From: Phycisphaeraceae bacterium
GTDB lineage: Bacteria; Planctomycetota; Phycisphaerae; Phycisphaerales; Phycisphaeraceae
DNA length: 64,000 nucleotides
Assembly: GCA_029260595.1 (NCBI GenBank)
Contig: JAJDCY010000023.1
Span: 372,001-436,000 of the forward strand
Direction: 5' to 3'
A program made the translations under genes and the position numbers. This document shows, piece after piece, positions 8,628-16,847 of this stretch. How positions within the stretch are numbered: the stretch's first letter is position 1; the number at the start of each line of letters is the position of its first letter. Below the pieces are notes generated by a model. That model did not search any database. It worked only from the letters and a program-made list of their open reading frames with translations, and was not told the DNA's origin.

Positions 8628-8698
8628 AACGCCGCGTCCGCCGGGGCGTGCGGGCAACCGCCGGGCTTGCCGGCCCCGATGCCCGACCCTTGATCGGT

Positions 8699-8726
8699 AA
8701 TCTAGCGGCTTTGCATTGATAGACAA
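8699..8726 (-). promoter_or_regulatory. Candidate sigma-70 type promoter for tRNA-Thr/tuf unit
   Basis: On the minus strand TTGTCT and TAGATT are spaced by 16 bases, each matching four of six consensus bases, about 70 bases before tRNA-Thr. It is the only such pair I see upstream of the unit. The genes downstream (tuf, rpmG, tRNA-Trp, secE, nusG) are all on this strand with gaps of 82 to about 260 bases, so they could share this start. Confidence 0.4.
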
Positions 8727-8764
8727 GTAGACCACGCAGCCGACCATTCTCGAACCGCCGCCAT

Positions 8765-9757
8765 TCATGGACCGGACACCCGGGCGACGGCGTCCAATAC
8801 CGCCGCGTGGATCGGGCCGTTCGTCGCGATCACTCCGCGGTTGGCTTCCAGACGCCGGCCGCGAGAAAAATCCAGCGGCTGACCATCCAGATCGGTTACT
8901 CGCCCGCCCGCCTCCTCGACGGCAATCACCCCGGCCGCGTGATCCCAGATCATCTCGCGGTAATCACGGCGAACCGGCAGCCGCAGATAAATCGACGCCT
9001 CGCCACAAGCCACCGTCGCGTACTTGGCCTGGCTGTCGATGCGGATGGACTCGCGCGCTATGCCAAGTTCCGCTGCGATCCGCGCGGCTTTGCCGTGGCT
9101 GGAGTGCCCGGACTCGACCGACTCGCACAGGCGCGATTCTTTGGGATTGGTGATTTCGTCGACGCGAACCGATTCGCCCGCCGTTGCGCCGGCGTCCCAC
9201 GAATAAACCGCCGCCCCGCACCCGCGCTCAGCCGCGAGCAACACGCCCTGCCCGTCGCGCAGGTTCGGACAACCCAGCACGCCCAACACAACCTGCCCAC
9301 GCTCGATCAATCCGAGCGCCACCGCGTACTGCCCACCGCGAAGAAAACCCTTGGTCCCGTCGATCGGGTCGAGCGTCCAGTACCGATCCAACCCGTCGAA
9401 CGACTCGACCACGCCGCGATCGATCCAGCGCAATACCTGATCCTCCTCAACCGCTTCGCCCAGCGCCGTGGCGACGTGGTCGCGCACAACCTGCCGCACG
9501 CCGGCCTGCGCATCGGCACGCAACGCAGCGGAGTTCTCCTCGCCTACGACCGCGTCATCGGGGAAGGCTTCTTCGAGGTAACGACAAACCACCGCCTGCG
9601 ACGCGAAGTCGGCGACCGTGACGGGGCTGGCATCTTTTTTCCGCAGCGTATCGGCGCGAACCAGCGTCCCCTGCACCGCGCGGCAGACCCCCGACGCGCA
9701 GCGAACGGCATCGATCGCAACGTGTAGCTGTGGGTTGGATTGGGCTTGAGGACTCAT
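8765..9757 (-). CDS. HAL2/CysQ-type 3'(2'),5'-bisphosphate nucleotidase (inositol monophosphatase superfamily)
   Basis: 330 residues with the three metal-binding motifs of the inositol monophosphatase superfamily: VVGEEN (71-75), DPIDGTKGF (130-138) and WDHAAG (271-276). The substrate-binding ends match HAL2/CysQ more closely than inositol or histidinol phosphatases, so the likely reaction is adenosine 3',5'-bisphosphate to AMP plus phosphate, which clears a by-product of sulfate assimilation. The ATG at 9757 is used because the frame further upstream runs into the palindromic repeat at 9800-9878. I see no clear ribosome binding site. The exact substrate is inferred from family resemblance. 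Confidence 0.85.
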   Translation of the reverse strand: MSPQAQSNPQLHVAIDAVRCASGVCRAVQGTLVRADTLRKKDASPVTVADFASQAVVCRYLEEAFPDDAVVGEENSAALRADAQAGVRQVVRDHVATALGEAVEEDQVLRWIDRGVVESFDGLDRYWTLDPIDGTKGFLRGGQYAVALGLIERGQVVLGVLGCPNLRDGQGVLLAAERGCGAAVYSWDAGATAGESVRVDEITNPKESRLCESVESGHSSHGKAARIAAELGIARESIRIDSQAKYATVACGEASIYLRLPVRRDYREMIWDHAAGVIAVEEAGGRVTDLDGQPLDFSRGRRLEANRGVIATNGPIHAAVLDAVARVSGP

Positions 9758-9799
9758 CACGACTCGCGCAGATAGCACCATTATCCGACAAGGATCGAG

Positions 9800-9878
9800 G
9801 GGTGGCACTGACAAGTCCGCTTGTCAGTGTGAGGCGGACGGTTTTCATCACTGACAAGCGGACTTGTCAGTGCCACCC
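9800..9878. repeat. Paired palindromic repeat (REP/BIME-like)
   Basis: Two 30-base arms (9800-9829 and 9849-9878) are exact inverted copies of each other around a 19-base spacer. Each arm is itself a hairpin: CACTGACAAG, loop TCCG, CTTGTCAGTG. The unit is therefore a palindrome made of palindromes, as in bacterial interspersed mosaic elements built from REP sequences. It lies in the short space between the dnaB stop and the phosphatase start, where it could end dnaB transcription or protect an mRNA 3' end. A second, different palindrome of similar design lies at 16809-16831. Confidence 0.85.
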
Positions 9879-9915
9879 ACGGCAGATCCACCCCTGGGCC
9901 GGTATCAGTTCATCA

Positions 9916-11346
9916 TCAATAACTCGCCGCGGCTTGCCCGGCGGCGAGGTTGTTGAAGCGTGTCGTTGGGCCGTGGAACTGCAGCTTCACCGTGCCCGTC
10001 GGGCCGTTTCGCTGCTTGGTGATGATCAACTCGGCCTGGTGGTTTTCCGTGTAATCCTCCTCGCCGCGGTGGTAGTAATCCTCGCGGTGCAGCATCATCA
10101 CCACGTCGGCGTCCTGCTCGATCGAACCGGACTCGCGCAGGTCGCTCATGCGCGGCTTGTGACCCTCGCGCGCCTCGGGCGATCGGTTGAGCTGACTCAG
10201 GCAGATCACCGGGACGGACAACTCGCGGGCGAGCGCCTTGATCTCGCGCGAGATCGTCGAGACTTCCTGCTGGCGAGACTCGGACCCGTGGCTGGTCATC
10301 AGTTGCAGGTAGTCAACGATCACGGCCTGGATGTCGTGCTGCGACGCCAAACGCCGCGCCTTGGCGCGCATCGTCAGCGGGGTCAGCCCGGGTGTGTCGT
10401 CGATAAACATCGGCGCGTCAGCCAAACCGCCGATCGTCTTTTGCAGGTCGTTAAAATCATCCGGGTTGAGCATGTTCCGCCGCAGCTTGTGCGAGTCCAC
10501 ACCGCTTAGCGAACACAACAACCGCTGGGCGAGCTGTTGGCGGCTCATCTCCAGGCTGAAGATGGCGACGGCCTGCCGCTGGTTCAACGCGATGTGCTCG
10601 GCGATGTTCAACGCCAGCGCCGTCTTGCCCATACTCGGCCGAGCGGCGATGATGATCATCTCGCCCTTCTGCAACCCGCTGGTCATCTCATCGAGTTCGT
10701 AATACCCGGTCTCGATCCCGGTGATCACCCGCCCCTCATCCACGCGGGCGGCGATCTGGTCGTGCAACTCGTGCAGCAATTCGCCCAGCCCGCTGGCCTC
10801 CTCGCTCGCCCCGGTCTCGGCCAGCTTGAAGATCTCCTGCTCGGCGACATCCAGTTGCGTCGTGACAGGGTCAGCCGTCGTGTATGCGGTCGCGAGAATC
10901 CGCCCCGCCGCGTCGATCAGCCGACGCAGGATCGCCTTCTCACGGACAATCCTCGCGTAATGCTCGGCACTCACCGCCGACGGGACCGACTCGGCCAACT
11001 CGATCAGGTATTCGACCCCGCCGATGCCCTCGAGCAGGCCCAGGTCCTGAAGCTTCTGCTTGAGCTGCGGCAGCTCGATCACCTGCACCTTGTCGTACAT
11101 CTCGACCAGGACGCGGTACACGTGGCCGTTCTTTTCGAGATAAAAATCCTCCGGCCCCTGAATAATCTGCAGCACGTCACCGCTGACCCGCCAATCCAGG
11201 ATCATCGCCCCGAGCAGGGCGCACTCGTTCTCAACCGAATGCGGCGGCTGACGGTCGAACAGGCGTCCTAGATCGGCAGACGGGGCCTTGGCGGCGTTTT
11301 TGTCGCCAAACCCGCTGCGGGACATCGTGGGGGATGAAACATTCAT
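9916..11346 (-). CDS. dnaB: Replicative DNA helicase DnaB
   Basis: 476 residues from the ATG at 11346; another in-frame ATG at 11385 would add 13 residues without homology value. The N-terminal primase-interacting domain begins at PPHSVENECALLGAMILDW. The RecA-like motor has Walker A ARPSMGKTAL (about 235-244), Walker B AVIVDYLQLM, and the arginine-finger region SDLRESGSIEQDADVVMMLH typical of DnaB. It forms the hexamer that unwinds DNA at the replication fork. No intein or insertion is seen. It follows the PfkB kinase gene on the same strand, about 100 bases downstream. Confidence 0.97.
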   Translation of the reverse strand: MNVSSPTMSRSGFGDKNAAKAPSADLGRLFDRQPPHSVENECALLGAMILDWRVSGDVLQIIQGPEDFYLEKNGHVYRVLVEMYDKVQVIELPQLKQKLQDLGLLEGIGGVEYLIELAESVPSAVSAEHYARIVREKAILRRLIDAAGRILATAYTTADPVTTQLDVAEQEIFKLAETGASEEASGLGELLHELHDQIAARVDEGRVITGIETGYYELDEMTSGLQKGEMIIIAARPSMGKTALALNIAEHIALNQRQAVAIFSLEMSRQQLAQRLLCSLSGVDSHKLRRNMLNPDDFNDLQKTIGGLADAPMFIDDTPGLTPLTMRAKARRLASQHDIQAVIVDYLQLMTSHGSESRQQEVSTISREIKALARELSVPVICLSQLNRSPEAREGHKPRMSDLRESGSIEQDADVVMMLHREDYYHRGEEDYTENHQAELIITKQRNGPTGTVKLQFHGPTTRFNNLAAGQAAASY

Positions 11347-11445
11347 TGGCCCGCCATTAGACGACGGATCGCCCCGCGCGACCACTGTGGCGATTGGGCT
11401 CGATGACGTGTGGAGAAACTGTCGGCGCGATCGAATGAACGCGGT

Positions 11446-12627
11446 TTACTTTTCGGGATCAGGCAGATCAGCGCAAAACCCGGCCAACTCGTCCAGCGTC
11501 GGGCTCTTCGCGCTGCGGACGTAGTATCCGCTCGTCGCCGTGCCCGCGCACAAGCACTGCGCCAGCGGCATCCCCGCCAACCGCCCCAGGCTGAACCCGG
11601 CGTTGAAATGATCGCCACCACCGGTCGAGATCTTCGGTTCGGCAACAAACGGCCCGGCGAACACAGCCGATTCCACTTCGTTGCCCGCCCGACACACCGC
11701 CGCCGCGGCCGCCCGGGGATGGATCACAACGCAATCCAAATCCAACGCCTGGCGGATCTCGCCGGCCAACTCGATCAGCTTCTCGCCGTTCGCCCCCTCC
11801 GCGTGGCGGTCCCACAACTCAGCCAACTCAAGCCCCAGGACACACCCGACCTGCAGTGACTCCTTAAGGTTCATCGCCAGCGTCACATCCAGCCAGTTTC
11901 CCATCGCCGAACACTGCACCAGCGCTGCCCGCAAGTCCTCAGGCGTGCGTTTTTCGGGGTCGGCCAGATCGACAAAAAACCTGCGTCGCTCGCCGTCGCC
12001 GGTCGTCTCCTTCATCGCGGGCAGCGTGTGGTCGATCATGTGATCCCAGATCCCACCCATCTCGGAGAGCATCGTCCAGTTGACCATCCCGATCAGCCGC
12101 GACCGCGAAAGCAGCTCGGTGAACCGCTCTTCGCCAATCGTCTCGGTAATGCGCTGCCACGAGATATCCGTTAGCGACGCGATCTTACCGAGCATCAGCT
12201 TGCCGTCGTTGAACTCGAGCGCATCGGTGCAGCCGGGCTCGGCGAACGACACACACTCGGCCCGCCCCGCCAGGTCCGCGAACACCGGGTGAACGTCCGG
12301 TGCGCCCAGCGCCCCGACGCACGTCACGGGCACGCCGAGCGCCGCCATCGCGTTGGCCATGATCGCCGCGTTGCCGCCGATCTTTTGTTGTTTGACGACT
12401 AACTCGTAGTTCGAGCTGTGCCCGGCCGCGGCGAGCACCTTCTTGCCGAACTGCTCGATCGTGTCGACCGGGTCGTACTCGGTCGGCCCGTGTCGCTTGT
12501 CCACGACCGCGATGATCGAATCGACACACCCGTCAAACCCGATCATCGCGCGGCGCGAAGCAATCTCCCCCGCGCAACGACGAAGCGACTGGGCCGTCTG
12601 CGTAGCGGTTGCGGAACGATCATTCAT
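11446..12627 (-). CDS. PfkB-family carbohydrate kinase
   Basis: 393 residues with PfkB (ribokinase superfamily) landmarks: IGFDGCVDSIIAVVD near the N-terminus for the sugar side, GGNAAIMANAMAALGVPVTC (signature 1), and GGGDHFNAGFSLGRLAGM near the C-terminus, where the Asp is the catalytic base. The canonical GAGD reads GGGD here. It phosphorylates a sugar or nucleoside with ATP, but the substrate cannot be read from sequence. The protein is some 80 residues longer than typical ribokinases, mostly in the middle (WDHMIDHTLPAMKETTGDGE). The start at 12627 follows AAGGGC; an in-frame ATG at 12651 is also possible. It lies between topA and dnaB on the same strand. Confidence 0.85.
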   Translation of the reverse strand: MNDRSATATQTAQSLRRCAGEIASRRAMIGFDGCVDSIIAVVDKRHGPTEYDPVDTIEQFGKKVLAAAGHSSNYELVVKQQKIGGNAAIMANAMAALGVPVTCVGALGAPDVHPVFADLAGRAECVSFAEPGCTDALEFNDGKLMLGKIASLTDISWQRITETIGEERFTELLSRSRLIGMVNWTMLSEMGGIWDHMIDHTLPAMKETTGDGERRRFFVDLADPEKRTPEDLRAALVQCSAMGNWLDVTLAMNLKESLQVGCVLGLELAELWDRHAEGANGEKLIELAGEIRQALDLDCVVIHPRAAAAAVCRAGNEVESAVFAGPFVAEPKISTGGGDHFNAGFSLGRLAGMPLAQCLCAGTATSGYYVRSAKSPTLDELAGFCADLPDPEK

Positions 12628-12717
12628 AGCCGGGCCCTTGCGGTAAGACACGTCGCCCGCGAGAAAACGCGGCGGGAAAAACCATTGAAACTAGTCATAC
12701 GAAAGAATCGTCTGCGG

Positions 12718-15417
12718 TCAGGCCGCGTCCGAATCGAACTCCGGCTCGGCATCGCTGTCGGCCGGCTCTTCCTCGCCGCCGACGATGATCGGTGCGTAGC
12801 CCTCGGCGATGATCTCGCCACTGGTGTTACGGATCGGGGGCACGGGGTTATCCGCTTCGTGCTTGGCCAGCGCCGCCTCCAGCGCGGCCTGCTCATCCGG
12901 CTCGATCGTCGACCACGCCATCCGCCCGCGACACTTGGGAAACGCCGAGCAACTCAGCCACGGCCCGCGCTTGGACCGACGAAGGTTCAGCGGGCTCTCG
13001 CACTTGCCGCACTCGAGCTCGGTCAGCAGCGGCGGCGGCTTAGCCAACACAACCGTCCCTTTTTTCGGGTCCAGCTTCACGATGCCCTTGCACGTCGGGT
13101 AACTCTCACAACCGAGGAACGGGCCGAACCGCCCGACGCGCCGCGTGGTCCCCGCTTGGCAAATCGGGCAGAGGATGTCGGTGACTTCGGCTTTGAGCGG
13201 GTTGCCCTGGCGGTCGATCGGGGCCGCGTAGTCGCAATCCGGATACCGGCTGCACGACAAGAACCGGCCGTTGCGGCCGAACCTATACACGGTCGAGGCG
13301 TCGCACTTCTCGCACTTGTGCGGCGCCGGCTGCATCTCGGCTTTGGCGTGCGACATCATCTCGTGGGCCGTGTCGAGGTTCTTCTTGAACGGCCCGTAAA
13401 AGTCGCTGAGCATCGTGACCCAGTCCTGGTCCTCGCTCTCGATCTTGTCGAGCTCGCCCTCCATCTCGCGGGTATAGGCGATGTCCATCACGCGCGGGAA
13501 ACCCTCGACCAACTTGTCCGTCACGACCATGCCGAGGTCCGTCGCGCGCAGCCGACGCTCGCGCGGCGCGACCGGCTCGACGTACTTGCGGTCCTGAATC
13601 GTCTGGATGATCGGCGCGTACGTACTAGGCCGACCGATGCCCTCGGTCTCGAGCTTCTTCTGCAGTGACGCCTCGGTGTACCGCGGCGGTGGGCTGGTGA
13701 AATGCTGCGTCGGGTCGATCTGCATCGGCCCGACCGGCTGACTCTCAGTCAGCGGCGGGAGGATCGCCTCGTCCCCACCGTTGGGCACACCGGTCGCCTT
13801 GTAGAACCCATCGAACACCAGCGTGCGGCCCGTGGTTTTGAAGATCGCGTCGTGGGGGTCGCTGCCAATCAGAACCGTCGTCGAATCCCACTTCGCCGGC
13901 GTCATCTGACAAGCCAGGAACCGCTGCCAAATCATGCGGTACAGGCGGAACTGTTCGTCGTTGAGCGAGCTGCGCACCCGTTCCGGTGTCAGCCGCGCGT
14001 CCGTCGGCCGAATCGCTTCGTGCGCTTCCTGCGCTGACTTGTTCGAGTTGGAATAGAAGTTCGGCTTGTCCGGCAGGTACGCGTCGCCCCACTCCGAACC
14101 GATGTACGACCGCGCCATCTCCAGCGCCTCGCCCGACAGGTGCGTCGAGTCGGTCCTCATATAGGTGATCAAGCCCGTCTGCCCCTCGGCGCCGTGCACG
14201 TCCAGGCCTTCATAGAGCTGCTGTGCGACACGCATCGTGCGCTTGAGCGGGAAGCCGAGCTGGTTGCCCGCGGCCTGCTGGAGCGTGCCCGTGATAAAAG
14301 GCGCCGATGGTTTGGATTGCACGCGCTTGGTCTTAATCGACCGGATCGAAAAACTCGGCGGCTGTTCAAGATGGCCGAAGTAGCGCACGCGACTTTGCGC
14401 CGGGCCCTTGGCTTTGGCGTCCTGCCACGTCTTGGTGTGGTCCGCGACGAACCCGAGCTTCTGGACGATGGTCAACGCATCCGCGCAGTTGTTCGCAGAC
14501 AACGCCTCGCCGCCGACCTCGACCAGCTCCGCCCGCATACAGGCACGCTCAGACAGCCACGCGAGCTGATCCTTGAGCGTCCGCGGCTTTCCTTTCTCCG
14601 CCGCGTCAAGCCAATCGCGCCAGTTACCGGCCAAGCCGTCGGTCTTGCTCACATCGGATGCGAAAAACCCGCTGATCTTCCAGTATTCGTCCGGGGTAAA
14701 CGCATCAATCTCGCGCTCCCGCTCGACGACCAGCCGCACCGCGACCGACTGCACACGCCCCGCGCTTAGCCCGCCGGCAACCTTCTTCCACAGCAGCGGC
14801 GAGACCTGATACCCCACGATCCGGTCGAGCACACGACGGGCCTGCTGGGCGTTGACTTTGTGCTGATCGATCTTGCGCGGGTGGGCGAAGGCGTTGCGGA
14901 TCTCTTTCTGGGTGATCGCGTTGAAGACGACGCGTTTGGCCTCTTCCATCGGCACGCCGACCGACTCGGCCAGGTGCCACGCGATCGCCTCGCCCTCACG
15001 ATCCATATCCGTTGCGAACCAGACGTCCGAAGCCTGCTTGGCTGCGCGTTTCAGATCGTTGACCGTCGTCTTCTTGTCCGGCAACACTTCGTAGGTCGGC
15101 GCGAACCTGTTATCCAGATCCACGCCGGGCACCGGGTTCTTCACGCCCTTGGGGTTGCGGCCGGGCAGATCGCGCACATGACCCACGCTGGCCAACACCA
15201 CATAGTCCGACCCGAGATACTTATTCACCGTCTTGGCTTTGGTCGGGCTCTCGACAATCACCAGGTGCTTGCCGGTCGCATCAACAACCGGCCCGCGCGC
15301 CGCCCGGCGAGCGCCCGGCCGCTTGGCACCGGTCGCTTTGGCTGCGGTTGCTTTGGCACCACTCGCCTTACGGGTACTTTTTTTCTTCGTCGTCTTCTTC
15401 GCGGTCTTCTTGGCCAT
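12718..15417 (-). CDS. topA: DNA topoisomerase I (type IA) with Lys/Ala-rich N-terminal extension
   Basis: 899 residues. Residues 1-49 are a basic low-complexity tail of KKTAKKTTKKK and GAKATAAKATGAK type, like histone H1 tails. The Toprim domain follows (HLVIVESPTKAKTVNKYLG from 51, metal site TDMDREGEA 137-145). The active-site tyrosine is Y419 in GLITYMRTDSTHLS. Three C-terminal zinc ribbons each have paired Cys (CEKC...CSRYPDC, CPIC...CESYPTC, CGKC...CSAFPKC), ending in an acidic tail. The enzyme relaxes negative supercoils. The extra tail probably raises DNA affinity. The ATG at 15417 opens the coding frame, and a candidate promoter lies about 200 bases upstream. Confidence 0.97.
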   Translation of the reverse strand: MAKKTAKKTTKKKSTRKASGAKATAAKATGAKRPGARRAARGPVVDATGKHLVIVESPTKAKTVNKYLGSDYVVLASVGHVRDLPGRNPKGVKNPVPGVDLDNRFAPTYEVLPDKKTTVNDLKRAAKQASDVWFATDMDREGEAIAWHLAESVGVPMEEAKRVVFNAITQKEIRNAFAHPRKIDQHKVNAQQARRVLDRIVGYQVSPLLWKKVAGGLSAGRVQSVAVRLVVEREREIDAFTPDEYWKISGFFASDVSKTDGLAGNWRDWLDAAEKGKPRTLKDQLAWLSERACMRAELVEVGGEALSANNCADALTIVQKLGFVADHTKTWQDAKAKGPAQSRVRYFGHLEQPPSFSIRSIKTKRVQSKPSAPFITGTLQQAAGNQLGFPLKRTMRVAQQLYEGLDVHGAEGQTGLITYMRTDSTHLSGEALEMARSYIGSEWGDAYLPDKPNFYSNSNKSAQEAHEAIRPTDARLTPERVRSSLNDEQFRLYRMIWQRFLACQMTPAKWDSTTVLIGSDPHDAIFKTTGRTLVFDGFYKATGVPNGGDEAILPPLTESQPVGPMQIDPTQHFTSPPPRYTEASLQKKLETEGIGRPSTYAPIIQTIQDRKYVEPVAPRERRLRATDLGMVVTDKLVEGFPRVMDIAYTREMEGELDKIESEDQDWVTMLSDFYGPFKKNLDTAHEMMSHAKAEMQPAPHKCEKCDASTVYRFGRNGRFLSCSRYPDCDYAAPIDRQGNPLKAEVTDILCPICQAGTTRRVGRFGPFLGCESYPTCKGIVKLDPKKGTVVLAKPPPLLTELECGKCESPLNLRRSKRGPWLSCSAFPKCRGRMAWSTIEPDEQAALEAALAKHEADNPVPPIRNTSGEIIAEGYAPIIVGGEEEPADSDAEPEFDSDAA

Positions 15418-15938
15418 GGTTAGCGATCGGGGTAGCGCTTCGCGGCGCGGGTCGAGGTCTCGGTCTGTGTCGTACCTTTAACTAGTCTGCTGTCGCGCCA
15501 CCGCGGCGGGTCCGGTGACTCCGCCGATCCCCCCGGCCGAGGCAGCTATACGGGCCTGTTACTCGCCCGGTTCGAGCGGGGCACCTTCCTGGTCTCCATC
15601 GGCAGGGAATCGGCGGATAACTTGAGCAGCGCCCGGCGCGATTGTCAAGGCGGCCGTCTAATTGCTTGGAAACACAGCCCTTGTGCGCACAACTTTTTTC
15701 GCACCCCCGCCCTGCCCGCTCCGCCCGCCCGCTCGGAACCCCTCCAGCCGATAACGCCCGCCCAGCCGGACCCAGAAATCCCGCGCCGCCCTTCGGTCCC
15801 GCCCGAACCCGTCCGATAGGAATCCCGCGGGGACATCTGGGACCGGCATCCGCCCGTCAATCCCTCGCCATTACGGATCACCCTCGGGCTGGTCTGGCCG
15901 ATCGATTGCCAGCCGGCCCAGGAGCCAGGAGAAAGCCC
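15418..15938. other. Intergenic region between divergent topA and a secreted-protein gene
   Basis: About 520 bases without a convincing gene. It holds the topA leader and candidate promoter on the minus side. On the plus side a Pro/Arg-rich open frame runs into the secreted protein upstream of its true start, but it has no protein-like features. The only clear element before the plus-strand gene is its ribosome binding site. Confidence 0.5.
15620..15648 (-). promoter_or_regulatory. Candidate promoter for topA
   Basis: On the minus strand a perfect TTGACA is followed after 17 bases by TCAAGT, a weak -10. It is about 200 bases upstream of the topA start. The strong -35 and correct spacing are the only evidence. 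Confidence 0.3.
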
Positions 15939-16775
15939 ATGATCGTTACACAACTGCATTCACACGCCCGGCGGATCTGTCCCGTCATCGCCACCGGTCT
16001 CGCGCTGATCGCCAATGTAGCCACGGGTGCGCCCGCTCAGACCCAGGTCGCGATCAAGGGCCTGCGCATCGTCGCCGAGCCCTACAACGCCGACTCGTCC
16101 ATGCGCCCATTCAACTGGTTCGACGGCACGACGCTTGTCCTGCAGATCACCCACCCCGATGGCGGGCTGATTGTGTTCGACCACGACGCCAGCCGGCTCG
16201 ACCGCTTCGTCGACGACCGCGGCACGGACCTGCTCGCCAAGCAACAAGACCCCGGCCAAGCGTTTAGCGCTTCCGGGTTCGAGCGCGAAGCGGACATCAG
16301 CGGCGATGGCACCACCGCGCTGCTCGAGCTAAGCGGCCCCTCGCTCCCAACCGACGGCGCCACCACCATCCAGGCCGAAGGTACCGCCGTGTTCCACACC
16401 GCGACCAGCCAAACAACATTCGCTCACGATGGCCTGGTCGTTCGCCCGGACGAAGAGTTCTCGGTCGGGCCGATCGCTTTCATCCTCACCGAGTCCGGCA
16501 AACCCGCGTGGGGCAGCGATCCGCTGGAGGTGACGATCGAGACCAAGCAGGACACGGCGCCAATCGCCGCGGTGCGGTTCTTCAACACCAACGGCGACCG
16601 CATCGCCGCGTCGCGCACCGGGACGATGACCTGGGGCGTCCTCGGAAAAACGACCACCCAATTCACTTACAGCCTGGGACAAGAAGCCAAAACGCTCGCG
16701 GTGGAGATCGACTACTGGACCGACATGGTCAAAACCGAAGTGCCGTTCGACGTCAGCGCATCCGTCGGCTTCTAG
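15939..16775 (+). CDS. Secreted protein of unknown function
   Basis: 278 residues starting at an ATG with CCAGGAG about eight bases upstream; the longer frame upstream is rejected because it is Pro/Arg-rich and lacks any site. A signal peptide is clear: basic HSHARR, hydrophobic ICPVIATGLALIANVATG, then a cut near APAQTQ. The mature protein looks all-beta, with even hydrophobic/polar alternation (GTTLVLQITHPDGGLIVFDH, AVEIDYWTDMVKTEVPFDVS), and has no cysteine. I do not recognise a family. It has no PEP-CTERM or other sorting tail, so it is probably periplasmic or released. It is convergent with the PEP-CTERM gene across a palindrome. Confidence 0.75.
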   Translation: MIVTQLHSHARRICPVIATGLALIANVATGAPAQTQVAIKGLRIVAEPYNADSSMRPFNWFDGTTLVLQITHPDGGLIVFDHDASRLDRFVDDRGTDLLAKQQDPGQAFSASGFEREADISGDGTTALLELSGPSLPTDGATTIQAEGTAVFHTATSQTTFAHDGLVVRPDEEFSVGPIAFILTESGKPAWGSDPLEVTIETKQDTAPIAAVRFFNTNGDRIAASRTGTMTWGVLGKTTTQFTYSLGQEAKTLAVEIDYWTDMVKTEVPFDVSASVGF

Positions 16776-16808
16776 ACTCGGTCCAGAGAACTCGAAGTGA
16801 AGCCGTGC

Positions 16809-16831
16809 CACTGGCGGCGCGTCCGCCAGTG
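16809..16831. repeat. Palindrome between convergent genes (possible bidirectional terminator)
   Basis: CACTGGCGG and CCGCCAGTG form a perfect nine-base-pair stem with loop CGCGT. It sits between two convergent stop codons (16775 and 16848). The design (a CACTG-type palindrome in a gap between genes) resembles the element at 9800-9878, though the stem sequence differs. No T-run follows on either side. Confidence 0.6.
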
Positions 16832-16847
16832 CTTGCCGGAGAAAAAC

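Noticed and set aside
12418..13668. Plus-strand frame of 416 codons
   Set aside because: It lies opposite the PfkB kinase start and topA, with Arg/Leu-rich mirror composition.
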